The notes under the pieces were generated by a model, which was given only the letters and a program-made list of their open reading frames with translations, searched no databases and was not told the origin of the DNA. A DNA stretch of 64,000 nt from Sphingobium sp. (GTDB lineage: Bacteria; Pseudomonadota; Alphaproteobacteria; Sphingomonadales; Sphingomonadaceae), in assembly GCA_022652485.1 (NCBI GenBank), contig JALCRK010000005.1, forward strand, positions 1-64,000. The letters run 5' to 3'. The position numbers were made by a program, and so were the translations under genes. This document shows, one piece after another, positions 8,348-17,393 of this stretch (the first letter of the stretch is position 1; each line of letters opens with the position of its first letter).

Positions 8348-9873
8348 CAGAACACCTCCGTCGGCGTCTGGAGCCGTTTGCGCGCCGGTGCGCCGAACAG
8401 GTTCGTGTCGCTGGAGCCGCCCGAGCAGCCATTGCCGAAGGAGAAGCCGCAGCTGCCCTTTTCATCATATATGTCCTCCGCGTCCTCGCGGTGGCCAGCG
8501 GGAATGACGAACCTGTCCTCATAATTGGCGATGGCCATCACCTGATACATGTCCTCGACCTGGCGACCGCTGAGGCCGACCTGCGCCGCGATTTCCTCGT
8601 CGATCACTCCGCCGATGGTCTTAGCGCGCATATAGGCGCGCATCGCGAGCATGCGTTCGAGGCAGGCGGCGATTGGCTCCTCGTCTCCCGCCGTCAACAG
8701 GTTGGCGAGATATTTGATCGGGATGCGGAGCGCGCGCACATCGGGCATGCCGTTGTTCGCCGCGATCCTGCCCGCGCTCGCCGCCGCGCTGATCGGCGAA
8801 AGCGGCGGTACATACCAGACCATCGGCAAGGTGCGATATTCGGGGTGCAGTGGGAAGGCGACCTTCCATTCCATCGCCATCTTCCACACCGGCGAATGCC
8901 GCGCCGCCTCCAGCCATGCTTCAGGGACGCCATCCCTGCGCGCCTGTGCGATCACGGCGGGATCGTTGGGGTCGAGGAAGATATTGAGCTGGGCCTGATA
9001 GAGATCGGTCACATTCTCTGCGCTGGCGGCCTCCTCGATCCTGTCGGCGTCATAGAGCATCACGCCCAGATAGCGGATACGCCCCACGCAGGTTTCGGAG
9101 CACACGGTCGGCTGCCCCGCCTCGATGCGCGGATAGCAGAAGATGCATTTTTCCGATTTGCCCGTCTTCCAGTTGTAATAGATCTTCTTGTACGGGCAGC
9201 CCGATACGCACATGCGCCAGCCCCGGCATTTTTCCTGATCGATGAGGACGATGCCGTCTTCCTCCCGCTTGTAGATCGATCCCGCCGGGCAGGCGGCCAC
9301 GCAGGTGGGGTTGAGGCAATGCTCGCACAACCGGGGCAGATACATCATGAAGGTGTTTTCGAACTGGCCGTAAATCTCCTTCTCAACCCCTTCGAAATTA
9401 TAGTCGGCGGACCGTTTGGAAAATTCGCCGCCCAATATCTCTTCCCAGTTGGGGCCGCTTTCGATCTTTTCCATGCGTTCGCCGGTTATCAGGCTTCGCG
9501 GGCGTGCCGTTGGGAAGGCCTTGCTTTCGCCCGCCTGCTGAAGATGCCCGTAATCAAACGTGAAGGGCTCGTAATAATCGTCGATTTCCGGCAAGTCCGG
9601 GTTGGCGAATATCTTGGCCAGCAGACGCCACTTGCCGCCCATACGCGGCTGAATGGAGCCGTTGCGCAGCCTTTCCCAGCCGCCGTTCCAGCGATCCTGG
9701 TTCTCCCAATCCTTAGGAAAACCGATGCCAGGCTTGGTCTCCACATTGTTGAACCAGGCATATTCCAGCCCTTCGCGGCTGGTCCACACATTCTTGCAGG
9801 TGACGGAGCAGGTGTGGCAGCCAATGCATTTATCGAGGTTGAGCACCTTCCCGATCTGGGCGCGGACTTTCAT
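8347..9873 (-). CDS. narH: Nitrate reductase beta subunit NarH
   Basis: A 508-residue iron-sulfur subunit carrying electrons from NarI to NarG. The first ferredoxin motif is CIGCHTCSVTC (C16, C19, C22, C26). Later come CEHCLNPTCVAACP, then CRGWRMCVSGCP, where Trp replaces a Cys as expected for the [3Fe-4S] cluster, and CIFCYPR with SETCVGR. It lacks a signal peptide, so it is on the cytoplasmic face. It overlaps narG by 4 bp and narJ by 1 bp. Confidence 0.95.
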   Translation of the reverse strand: MKVRAQIGKVLNLDKCIGCHTCSVTCKNVWTSREGLEYAWFNNVETKPGIGFPKDWENQDRWNGGWERLRNGSIQPRMGGKWRLLAKIFANPDLPEIDDYYEPFTFDYGHLQQAGESKAFPTARPRSLITGERMEKIESGPNWEEILGGEFSKRSADYNFEGVEKEIYGQFENTFMMYLPRLCEHCLNPTCVAACPAGSIYKREEDGIVLIDQEKCRGWRMCVSGCPYKKIYYNWKTGKSEKCIFCYPRIEAGQPTVCSETCVGRIRYLGVMLYDADRIEEAASAENVTDLYQAQLNIFLDPNDPAVIAQARRDGVPEAWLEAARHSPVWKMAMEWKVAFPLHPEYRTLPMVWYVPPLSPISAAASAGRIAANNGMPDVRALRIPIKYLANLLTAGDEEPIAACLERMLAMRAYMRAKTIGGVIDEEIAAQVGLSGRQVEDMYQVMAIANYEDRFVIPAGHREDAEDIYDEKGSCGFSFGNGCSGGSSDTNLFGAPARKRLQTPTEVF

Positions 9874-12800
9874 GCTGCGGTCTCCCCTTCGGCCAATGCT
9901 CCTTCGAGCCAGTCGACCTTTTCCAGTTTACGGACGATGACGAACTCATCGCGGTTGGACCCGACGGTCCCGTAATAGTTGAAGCCATAGGATTGCTGGA
10001 CATAGCCGCCGATCATGTGCGTCGGCTTCAGCACCGCGCGCGTCACGGAATTGTGAATGCCGCCGCGCTGGCCGGTGAGCGGCGAGCCGGGCACATTCAC
10101 ATGCTTCTCCTGCGCGTGATACATGAAGAGGGTGCCCTCCTTCATGCGTTGCGAGACGACCGCGCGGGCGACGAGCGCGCCATTGGCGTTGAACGCCTCG
10201 ACCCAGTCATTGTCCACGATCCCGGCGCTCGCGGCGTCGGTTTCGGACATCCACACGATCGGCCCGCCACGGGAAAGCGTGAGCATCAGCAGATTGTCGG
10301 TATAGGTGGAGTGGATGCCCCATTTCTGGTGCGGCGTGATGAAGTTCAGCACCACATGGCGCTGCCCAGCCGCGTGATCCAGCATTGGCTTGACCGCCTT
10401 GGTATCGATTGGCGGACGATAGACGCAAAGCGCCTCGCCGAAGGCGCGCATCCACTTGTGATCCTGATAGAGCTGCTGCCGTCCGGTGAGCGTCCGCCAC
10501 GGGATCAGCTCGTGGACGTTGGTATAGCCCGCATTGTAGCAGACATGCTCGCTCTCCAGCCCCGACCATGTGGGCGAGGAAATAATCTTCCTGGGTTGCG
10601 CCTGGATGTCGCGAAAGCGGATCTTCTCCTCCTCCTTGGGCAAAGCGAGGTGGGTATGGTCCAACCCCGTGTTCTGCGACAATGCGGCCCAAGCCTTCAC
10701 CGCCACCTCGCCGTTGGTTTCGGGCGCCAGCATCAGCAGCACTTCGGCGGCGTCGATGGCGGTTTCGATGCGGGGCATGCCTTGGGTGGGGCCTTCCTCG
10801 GCCACCACCCCGTTGAGCTTACGTAAATTCTCGACCTCATGCTCGGTGTTCCAGCCGATGCCCTTGCCGCCATTGCCGAGCTTATCCATCAGCGGACCGA
10901 GCGCCGTGAAGCGCTTGTAGAGATTGGGATAATCGCGTTCCACGACCGCGATACCGGCCATTGTCTTGCCGGGAACGGGTTCGACTTCGCTCCTGCCCCA
11001 GTCGGCGACATCGAACGGCTGCGCGATTTCTCCGGGCGTGTCGTGCTGGATCGGCACCAGCACCACATCCTGCTCGACCCCCAGCACTTCCGGCGCGATT
11101 TCCGAGAATGTGCGCGCGATGCCCTTGTAGATGTCCCAGTCGCTGCGCGATTCCCATACCGGATCAACCGCCGCAGACAGCGGGTGAATGAACGGGTGCA
11201 TATCCGACGTGTTGAGGTCGTCCTTCTCATACCAGCTGGCGGTCGGCAGGACGATGTCGGAATAGACGCAGGTCGTGGACATGCGGAAGTCGAGCGTGAC
11301 CAGCAGGTCGAGCTTGCCCTTGGGCGCGTCGTCATGCCACCGCACGTCTTTCGGCTTCTGTTGGCCGGTTTCGCCCAGATCCTTGCCCTGCACGCCGTGC
11401 GCCGTGCCGAGAAGATGCTTCAGGAAATATTCGTGCCCCTTGCCGGACGAGCCGAGCAGATTGGAGCGCCACACGAACATGTTGCGTGGCCAGTTTTCAG
11501 GCGCATCGGGGTCCATGCAGGACATTTCGAGCGAACCGTCTTTCAGCGCGCTTACGACATAATCCTTCGCCTCCTGGCCCGCTGCCTGCGCCGCCGCCGC
11601 AATCGTGAGCGGATTGGTGCGCAACTGCGGTGCGGAGGGCAGCCAACCCATGCGCTCCGCCCGGACGTTGTAATCGATCAGGCTCGCGTCCCAATCTCCC
11701 TCCGGCGCCGTGGGCGAGAGGATTTCGCCGACATCCAGCGTCTCGTACCGCCACTGGTCGGTGTGGGCATAGAAAAAGCTGGTGGAATTCATCTGCCGGG
11801 GCGGGCGGCCCCAGTCGAGCGCGAAGGCTAGCGGTGCCCAGCCGGTTTGCGGGCGCAGCTTTTCCTGCCCCACATAATGCGCCCAGCCGCCGCCTGACTG
11901 GCCCACGCATCCGCACATCACCAACAGGTTGATGATGCCACGATAGTTCATGTCCATATGATACCAGTGGTTGAGGCCGGCCCCCAGGATCACCATGGAC
12001 TTGCCTTTGGTCTGCTCGGCATTGCCAGCGAATTCGCGGGCGACCGCGATGATGTCGTCGGCCGGAACCCCGGTAATCTTCTCGGCCCAGGCGGGGGTAT
12101 AGGGCACATCGGCCGCATAGTCCGTCGCGACGTTCTTGCCGCCCAGGCCACGGTCGAGACCATAGTTGGCGCACAGCAGATCGAATACCGAAGCCACATA
12201 GGTGCTGCCGTCCTTGAGTCGGATCTCTCGAACCGGAACGCGGCGGTTGAGCACGCCAGCATGGTCGGTGCCCTTGAAGTAATCATGCTCGCGGTTGCCG
12301 AAATAGGGGAAGGAGACATCAACGACGGCGTCGTGCCGGTCATCGAGTATCGCGGTCATGCGGAGCGTGACGGGCGCGCCGACGCCGTCCTTCTCCTCGA
12401 GATTCCATTTGCCCTGCTCGCCCCAGCGAAAACCGGCGGACCCCGTCGGGATGACAGGCTTGCCGGTGGTGTCGTCGATCGCGACGGTCTTCCATTCGGG
12501 ATTGTTCCGCTCGCCGAGGCCGTCCTGGAAATCGGAGGCGCGCAGCAGCCGGTCGGGCACGAAAGCGCCATCCTTGCCGACCAGCTTCACCAGCATCGGC
12601 ATGTCGGAATAGCGGCGGCAATAGTCCTCGAAATAGGGCGCCTGCCAGTTGAGATGATATTCGCGCAGGATGACATGGCCCATGGCCATCGCCAGCGCGG
12701 CGTCCGTGCCTTGCTGTGGATTAAGCCAGATATCGCCGAATTTGGTTGCTTCGGCATAATCGGGTGAGACGACCGCCACCTTGGCACCCCGATAGCGGGC

Positions 12801-13607
12801 CTCGGTCATGAAATGGGCGTCGGGCGTGCGGGTTTGTGGCACGTTCGACCCCCACAGCATCAAGAAACCGGCATTATACCAATCCGCGCTTTCGGGAACG
12901 TCGGTCTGTTCGCCCCAGGTCATGGGGGAGGAGGGCGGCAGATCGCAATACCAGTCGTAGAAGGACATACAGGTGCCGCCCAGCAACGACAGATAGCGGG
13001 AGCCGGCGGCGTAGCTTACCATCGACATGGCGGGGATGGGCGAGAAGCCGATCACCCGGTCCGGCCCGTAGGTCTTGGCGGTATACGCGTTGGCAGCGGC
13101 GATGATTTCGTTCACCTCGTCCCAGGTGGAACGGACGAAACCGCCATGACCACGGATCGCGGTGTAGCTCTTGCGTTTGACCGGGTCCGCCTGGATCGAG
13201 GCCCAGGCGGCGACCGGCGGCAGGCTTTTCCGCGCCTCCCGCCATAGTTTGACCAGCCGTTTGCGGATCAGCGGATATTTGAGGCGCTGCGCCGAGTAGA
13301 TGTACCAGCTATAGCTCGCCCCGCGCGGGCAGCCGCGTGGCTCATGGTTGGGCAGATCGGGCCGGGTGCGCGGATAGTCAGTCTGCTGCGTCTCCCAGGT
13401 GATGATCCCGCCCTTGACATAGATTTTCCACGAGCAGGAGCCGGTGCAGTTCACGCCATGGGTGGAGCGCACGATCTTGTCGTGCTGCCACCGCTTGCGA
13501 TAGCCGTCTTCCCAGTCGCGTGCTTCTCCGGTGGTGACGCCGTGGCCGTCGGAAAACGGTTTCCGGCGCTGCCTGAAGAAGGTCAGTTTGTCGAGCAAAT
13601 GGCTCAT
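9870..13607 (-). CDS. narG: Nitrate reductase alpha subunit NarG
   Basis: A 1245-residue Mo-bis-MGD catalytic subunit reducing nitrate to nitrite in the cytoplasm, close to the family length of about 1250. The N-terminal FS0 ligands H50, C54, C58 and C93 fall at the same positions as in Escherichia coli NarG. The Asp molybdenum ligand is in the YDWYCDLPPSSP region. There is no Tat signal. A good ribosome binding site (GAGG) precedes the ATG, 3 bp after the narK stop. The neighbouring moaA/moaB/moeA and narJ genes serve its cofactor and assembly. Confidence 0.96.
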   Translation of the reverse strand: MSHLLDKLTFFRQRRKPFSDGHGVTTGEARDWEDGYRKRWQHDKIVRSTHGVNCTGSCSWKIYVKGGIITWETQQTDYPRTRPDLPNHEPRGCPRGASYSWYIYSAQRLKYPLIRKRLVKLWREARKSLPPVAAWASIQADPVKRKSYTAIRGHGGFVRSTWDEVNEIIAAANAYTAKTYGPDRVIGFSPIPAMSMVSYAAGSRYLSLLGGTCMSFYDWYCDLPPSSPMTWGEQTDVPESADWYNAGFLMLWGSNVPQTRTPDAHFMTEARYRGAKVAVVSPDYAEATKFGDIWLNPQQGTDAALAMAMGHVILREYHLNWQAPYFEDYCRRYSDMPMLVKLVGKDGAFVPDRLLRASDFQDGLGERNNPEWKTVAIDDTTGKPVIPTGSAGFRWGEQGKWNLEEKDGVGAPVTLRMTAILDDRHDAVVDVSFPYFGNREHDYFKGTDHAGVLNRRVPVREIRLKDGSTYVASVFDLLCANYGLDRGLGGKNVATDYAADVPYTPAWAEKITGVPADDIIAVAREFAGNAEQTKGKSMVILGAGLNHWYHMDMNYRGIINLLVMCGCVGQSGGGWAHYVGQEKLRPQTGWAPLAFALDWGRPPRQMNSTSFFYAHTDQWRYETLDVGEILSPTAPEGDWDASLIDYNVRAERMGWLPSAPQLRTNPLTIAAAAQAAGQEAKDYVVSALKDGSLEMSCMDPDAPENWPRNMFVWRSNLLGSSGKGHEYFLKHLLGTAHGVQGKDLGETGQQKPKDVRWHDDAPKGKLDLLVTLDFRMSTTCVYSDIVLPTASWYEKDDLNTSDMHPFIHPLSAAVDPVWESRSDWDIYKGIARTFSEIAPEVLGVEQDVVLVPIQHDTPGEIAQPFDVADWGRSEVEPVPGKTMAGIAVVERDYPNLYKRFTALGPLMDKLGNGGKGIGWNTEHEVENLRKLNGVVAEEGPTQGMPRIETAIDAAEVLLMLAPETNGEVAVKAWAALSQNTGLDHTHLALPKEEEKIRFRDIQAQPRKIISSPTWSGLESEHVCYNAGYTNVHELIPWRTLTGRQQLYQDHKWMRAFGEALCVYRPPIDTKAVKPMLDHAAGQRHVVLNFITPHQKWGIHSTYTDNLLMLTLSRGGPIVWMSETDAASAGIVDNDWVEAFNANGALVARAVVSQRMKEGTLFMYHAQEKHVNVPGSPLTGQRGGIHNSVTRAVLKPTHMIGGYVQQSYGFNYYGTVGSNRDEFVIVRKLEKVDWLEGALAEGETAA

Positions 13608-13610
13608 GGA

Positions 13611-16361
13611 TCAGGCTCCTCTGGAAAGAATCACGGTAGAGGCCGAGGCGGACGCCGGGGCGCGTCCCCGCTCCACATCGTGAAGCAGGCTGCCCCGGCG
13701 CGTATAGGCCCACCAGGTCAGCACGGCGCAGCTCGCGTAGAAGACGAGGAAGCCGTAGAGCGCGGCGTGGGGCGCGCCGGTCGCGGCAATCGCGCTGCCG
13801 AAGGACTTGGGGATGAAAAAGGCGCCGTAGGCCGCAATCGCCGAGGTGAAGCCCACGATCGCCGCCGACTCCTTCTCGGCCTGCCGCGTCCGCTGGGCCG
13901 CGTTCAGTTCCGGCATCAGGCGCGGCACTTCGAGGCGCATGATGTTGGGGATCATCTGGAAGGTCGATGCATTGCCGACCCCGGTGACGAAGAACATGAA
14001 GATGAACATGCCCAGAAAGCCAGTGAAGTCCTTGGCGTCGAGGAAGTGGATCACACCTACCACGCCGAGCATCATGCCGATGAACACCCAGAAGGTGACG
14101 CGCGCGCCGCCCCAGCGGTCGGAAAGCCATCCGGTCGCCGCCCGGCTGATCGCGCCGACCAGAGGCCCGAGGAAGACATATTTGAGCACATTGACGTCCG
14201 GGAACTGGCTCTTGGCGAGCAGCGGAAGGCCGGCGGAGAAGCCGATGAACGATCCGAACGTGCCGGTGTAGAGCCAGCACATCAGCCAGTTATGCTTGCG
14301 CTGGAAAATCACCGCCTGCTCGGCAAAGCTCGCTCTAGCATCCGCGATGTCGTTCATGCCGAACCAGGCCAACAGGGTGGAGGCCATGATGAACGGCACC
14401 CAGATGAAGCCCGCATTCTGGAGCCAGAGCTGGCTGCCGTCCTTGGCCGTCTGCGCCGCGCCGCCGAGCGTCCCGAACACGCTGGCGGTGATGACCAGCG
14501 GCACGACATATTGCATCACCGACACGCCCAGATTGCCGAGGCCCGCGTTGAGCGCCAGCGCATTGCCCTTTTGCGCCTTGGGGAAGAAAAAGCCGATGTT
14601 CGACATGGAGGAGGCGAAATTGCCGCCGCCGAAGCCGCACAGCAGTGCCAGCACCAGGAAGATGACATAGGGCGTATCCGGGTTCTGCACCGCATAGCCG
14701 ATGCCGAAGGCAGGGATGAGCAGCGAAGACGTGCTCAGCGTCGTCCACAGCCGCCCGCCGAAGATCGGGATCATGAAGCTGTAGAAGATGCGGAAGGTTG
14801 CCCCTGACAAACCCGGCAGCGCGGCGAGCCAGAACAGCTGGTCCGTCGTATAGTCGAAGCCGATCGAGGGCAGCTTCGCCACCACCACCGACCACACCAT
14901 CCACACCGAAAAGGCGAGCAGCAGGGCGGGGATGGAGATCAGCAGGTTGCGCCGCGCGATACGGCTGCCATCCGCTTCCCAGAAGGCCGGGTCTTCCGGC
15001 CTCCATTCGGTCAGCAGCTTGGAGCCCGCCGCATGGGCCGAATGACGTTCCGCGTCGTGCAGAGTGGCCATTTCCGGGAACTCCGGCAGCGACCGGGTGT
15101 CGATGCCCGCCGCTTTCTGTTCCATCTGCCGGATCGCCAGATGCATCCATGCCAGTGCAATCGCCACCAGCGCGAACAGCACCATGAAGCAGCTGGTCCA
15201 GATGCCGGTGAGGTCGCTCACCGCGCCGAACACGATCGGCAGGATGAAGCCGCCGAGGCCACCGACCAGGCCGACCAGCCCGCCGACCGAACCGACATGA
15301 TCCGGATAATATACCGGGATATGCTTGTAGACGGCCGCCTTGCCGAGCGACATGAAGAAGCCGAGGATGAAGATCGTCACCACGAAGGGCGCAAGGCTCA
15401 TCGAGGTGGCGAAATGAATATCGCCCTTGATCCCGTGCACGACATAATCGGTCGCCGGATAGGACAGCATGAACAGGCAGAGCATCGAAACGCCGAAGGT
15501 CGCGTACATGATCTTGCGCGCACCATATCTGTCCGACAGGATGCCGCCATAGGCACGGAAGAGACTGGCCGACAGCGAGAAGGTGGCGGCAAGCATGCCC
15601 GCGACCTTGATGTCCACGCCATAGACGCCGATCAGATATTTCGGCAGCCACAGGGCCAGTGCGACGAAGGCGCCGAACACGAAGAAATAATAGAGCGAGA
15701 AGCGCCAGACCTGTTCGTTATGCAAGGGTTCCAGTTGCTGCTTGAGGCTCTGTGGCGGCACACCCGTGCGCCTGCGCTCCGCCAGCTGCGGATCATCCTG
15801 CGCCAAGAGGAAAAACAGAACAGCGATCGCCGTCAGCGCGGCCGCCCAGATCTGCGCGACGGCCTCCCACCCCATGGCGACCATCACCCAGGGCGCGACA
15901 AACTTGGTCACCGCCGCGCCGACATTGCCCATGCCGAAAAAGCCCAGGGCTGAACCCTGCTTCTCCTGGGGATACCATTTGGAGACATAGGCGACACCGA
16001 CGGCGAACCCACCGCCCGCCAGCCCCAGCCCAAGCGCGGCAAGAAGCATGAGCGGATAGGTGTGGGCATGAGAGAGCAGAAATGTGGACGCCGCCGAGGC
16101 GAGCATGGTGAGCGGGAAGGTGATGCGCCCACCATATTGATCCGTCCACACGCCGAGGAACAGACGTACCAGCGAGCCGGTCAAGATCGGCGTGCCGACC
16201 AACAGCCCGAACTGGGTGTCATTCAACCCCAGCTCGGCTTTTATCTTCACCCCGATGATGGCGAAGATGGTCCACACGGCGAAACAGATGGTGAAAGCGA
16301 AGGTACTAAGACACAGCGCTCGACTACGCTCAGCCTGCGATACTATTGCTGTGGTTGGCAT
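13611..16361 (-). CDS. narK: Fused NarK1-NarK2 nitrate/nitrite transporter
   Basis: A 916-residue protein made of two complete 12-helix MFS domains, about residues 1-430 and 475-900, joined by a soluble linker. Each half has the Gly-rich nitrate-porter signature: GFFGMGNVGAAVTKF in the first and LNAGLGNLGVSVMQY in the second. In Paracoccus the NarK1-like half is a nitrate/proton symporter and the NarK2-like half a nitrate/nitrite antiporter, and fused forms are known. The ATG at 16361 has AGGGGG just upstream; a TTG six codons earlier is rejected. It is first in the nar operon, downstream of the FNR-type box at 16421-16434. Confidence 0.93.
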   Translation of the reverse strand: MPTTAIVSQAERSRALCLSTFAFTICFAVWTIFAIIGVKIKAELGLNDTQFGLLVGTPILTGSLVRLFLGVWTDQYGGRITFPLTMLASAASTFLLSHAHTYPLMLLAALGLGLAGGGFAVGVAYVSKWYPQEKQGSALGFFGMGNVGAAVTKFVAPWVMVAMGWEAVAQIWAAALTAIAVLFFLLAQDDPQLAERRRTGVPPQSLKQQLEPLHNEQVWRFSLYYFFVFGAFVALALWLPKYLIGVYGVDIKVAGMLAATFSLSASLFRAYGGILSDRYGARKIMYATFGVSMLCLFMLSYPATDYVVHGIKGDIHFATSMSLAPFVVTIFILGFFMSLGKAAVYKHIPVYYPDHVGSVGGLVGLVGGLGGFILPIVFGAVSDLTGIWTSCFMVLFALVAIALAWMHLAIRQMEQKAAGIDTRSLPEFPEMATLHDAERHSAHAAGSKLLTEWRPEDPAFWEADGSRIARRNLLISIPALLLAFSVWMVWSVVVAKLPSIGFDYTTDQLFWLAALPGLSGATFRIFYSFMIPIFGGRLWTTLSTSSLLIPAFGIGYAVQNPDTPYVIFLVLALLCGFGGGNFASSMSNIGFFFPKAQKGNALALNAGLGNLGVSVMQYVVPLVITASVFGTLGGAAQTAKDGSQLWLQNAGFIWVPFIMASTLLAWFGMNDIADARASFAEQAVIFQRKHNWLMCWLYTGTFGSFIGFSAGLPLLAKSQFPDVNVLKYVFLGPLVGAISRAATGWLSDRWGGARVTFWVFIGMMLGVVGVIHFLDAKDFTGFLGMFIFMFFVTGVGNASTFQMIPNIMRLEVPRLMPELNAAQRTRQAEKESAAIVGFTSAIAAYGAFFIPKSFGSAIAATGAPHAALYGFLVFYASCAVLTWWAYTRRGSLLHDVERGRAPASASASTVILSRGA

Positions 16362-16420
16362 AATGGCCCCCTGATCCAAGAATTGCGGGCAGACCAGAGG
16401 CCCGAAAGGAGCGTGTTTTG

Positions 16421-16434
16421 TTGATCTTGGTCAA
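16421..16434. promoter_or_regulatory. FNR/DNR-type box for the nar operon
   Basis: TTGATCTTGGTCAA matches the Crp/Fnr consensus TTGA-N6-TCAA exactly. It is a hybrid of a TTGAT half and a GTCAA half. Its centre is about 66 bp upstream of the narK ATG, a suitable distance for activating the minus-strand nar operon. Binding is inferred from sequence. Confidence 0.75.
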
Positions 16435-16513
16435 CCTTCGCGTTCGCAGAGACGGGAATTCCACTCTGCTTGAACTACATCACACCCGAACTTGATTTTG
16501 GTGGATAAAAGGA

Positions 16514-16527
16514 TTGATAAATATCAA
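16514..16527. promoter_or_regulatory. Perfect FNR consensus box upstream of the divergent regulator
   Basis: TTGATAAATATCAA is the full FNR consensus TTGAT-N4-ATCAA. Its centre lies 54 bp upstream of the plus-strand regulator at 16575 and about 160 bp from narK. It may activate or autoregulate the regulator and influence the divergent nar promoter. Confidence 0.8.
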
Positions 16528-16574
16528 ATCGCACTTATGATCCGACGCGGATCAAGCTGGCTTGAAGGTTCATA

Positions 16575-17342
16575 ATGCGTCCTGGAGAACGACCCGAAAT
16601 TGCGCGCCTGCCCCTTTTTGCGGAGATGCGGGAGGAGGAGCGTAGCCGGCTGTTTGCCGCTTCCTTTCTTCAAGTGTTCCCGCCGGAGCTGACCTTGTTT
16701 GAAGCAGGCCAACAGGCGGATTTTCTCCATGTGCTGGTCGACGGATGCGTCGAGCTGAAGGCCTCCAACAATGGCCGGGACACGACGCTGACGATTGTTG
16801 AGCCGGTACGCAGTTTTATTTTGGCTGCAGTCGTTACCGATATGCCCTATCTGATGACGGCGCGCACGCTGAGTGCTTCGCGTATTCTGCTGATGCCGGC
16901 CGAGTTGGTGCGCGGACTGATCCATCAGGATAAGGCGCTTATGATGGCGGTGATCCGGGAGTTGGCTAATGGATATCGTGAATTCGTGCGAACTCTTGCC
17001 GATCTGAAGCTCAGACAGTCGACGGAAAGGATAGGCAACTATCTGCTGCTGCAAAGCCGCCGTCGTGGCGGTGCCGAGAATTTTCAGTTGCCGGGCGAGA
17101 AGAAGATGCTGGCGTCGCTGCTGGGCATGACACCGGAAAATCTCTCGCGTGGTTTTGGTGCGCTGGTGGCCGAGGGGGTGGAGGTCCACGGATCTCAAGT
17201 AACCATAAGGGATCGGGAGCGCCTTGAGGCATTCTCCCGTCCCGATGCGTTTTACGACCCGGTAGAAAATCGGGATGTAAACGCTTGCAAGGTTGGGGCG
17301 TCCATATCGCTGGGGAAGCCTGGACGCCCCATCCCCGGATAA
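16575..17342 (+). CDS. Crp/Fnr family regulator without Fe-S cysteines (DNR/NnrR-like)
   Basis: A 255-residue transcription factor with an N-terminal cyclic-nucleotide-binding fold (about residues 12-130), a long dimerisation helix and a C-terminal winged helix-turn-helix containing GMTPENLSRGF (E-x-x-S-R recognition helix). There is no N-terminal Cys cluster, so it is unlike FNR and resembles the DNR/NnrR/NarR class that senses NO or nitrate-related signals; the signal is inference. It is divergent from the nar operon. The last 23 codons overlap a 10-bp-stem inverted repeat at 17295-17330 and form a Gly/Pro-rich tail with no family match that I recognise. Confidence 0.85.
   Translation: MRPGERPEIARLPLFAEMREEERSRLFAASFLQVFPPELTLFEAGQQADFLHVLVDGCVELKASNNGRDTTLTIVEPVRSFILAAVVTDMPYLMTARTLSASRILLMPAELVRGLIHQDKALMMAVIRELANGYREFVRTLADLKLRQSTERIGNYLLLQSRRRGGAENFQLPGEKKMLASLLGMTPENLSRGFGALVAEGVEVHGSQVTIRDRERLEAFSRPDAFYDPVENRDVNACKVGASISLGKPGRPIPG
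17295..17330. repeat. Perfect 10-bp-stem inverted repeat in the regulator 3' end
   Basis: GGGGCGTCCA (17295-17304) and TGGACGCCCC (17321-17330) form a 10-bp perfect stem with a 16-nt loop inside the last codons of the Crp/Fnr gene. There is no T-run after it. It lies 64 bp before the end of the convergent porin gene, so it could act as a transcription barrier or RNA-stability element. Confidence 0.6.
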
Positions 17343-17393
17343 AGACCCGGGGAACAGATTTCTTCGGCAATCGCGGCTAGGGACGCGGCGCCA

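Noticed and set aside
8236..9975. A 579-codon plus-strand frame opposite narH
   Set aside because: Antisense to narH, whose Cys motifs are at the expected positions; no recognisable domain.
16435..16513. Further FNR-like half sites between the two boxes
   Set aside because: TTGAACTACATCA-type matches have only one good half-site and wrong spacing.
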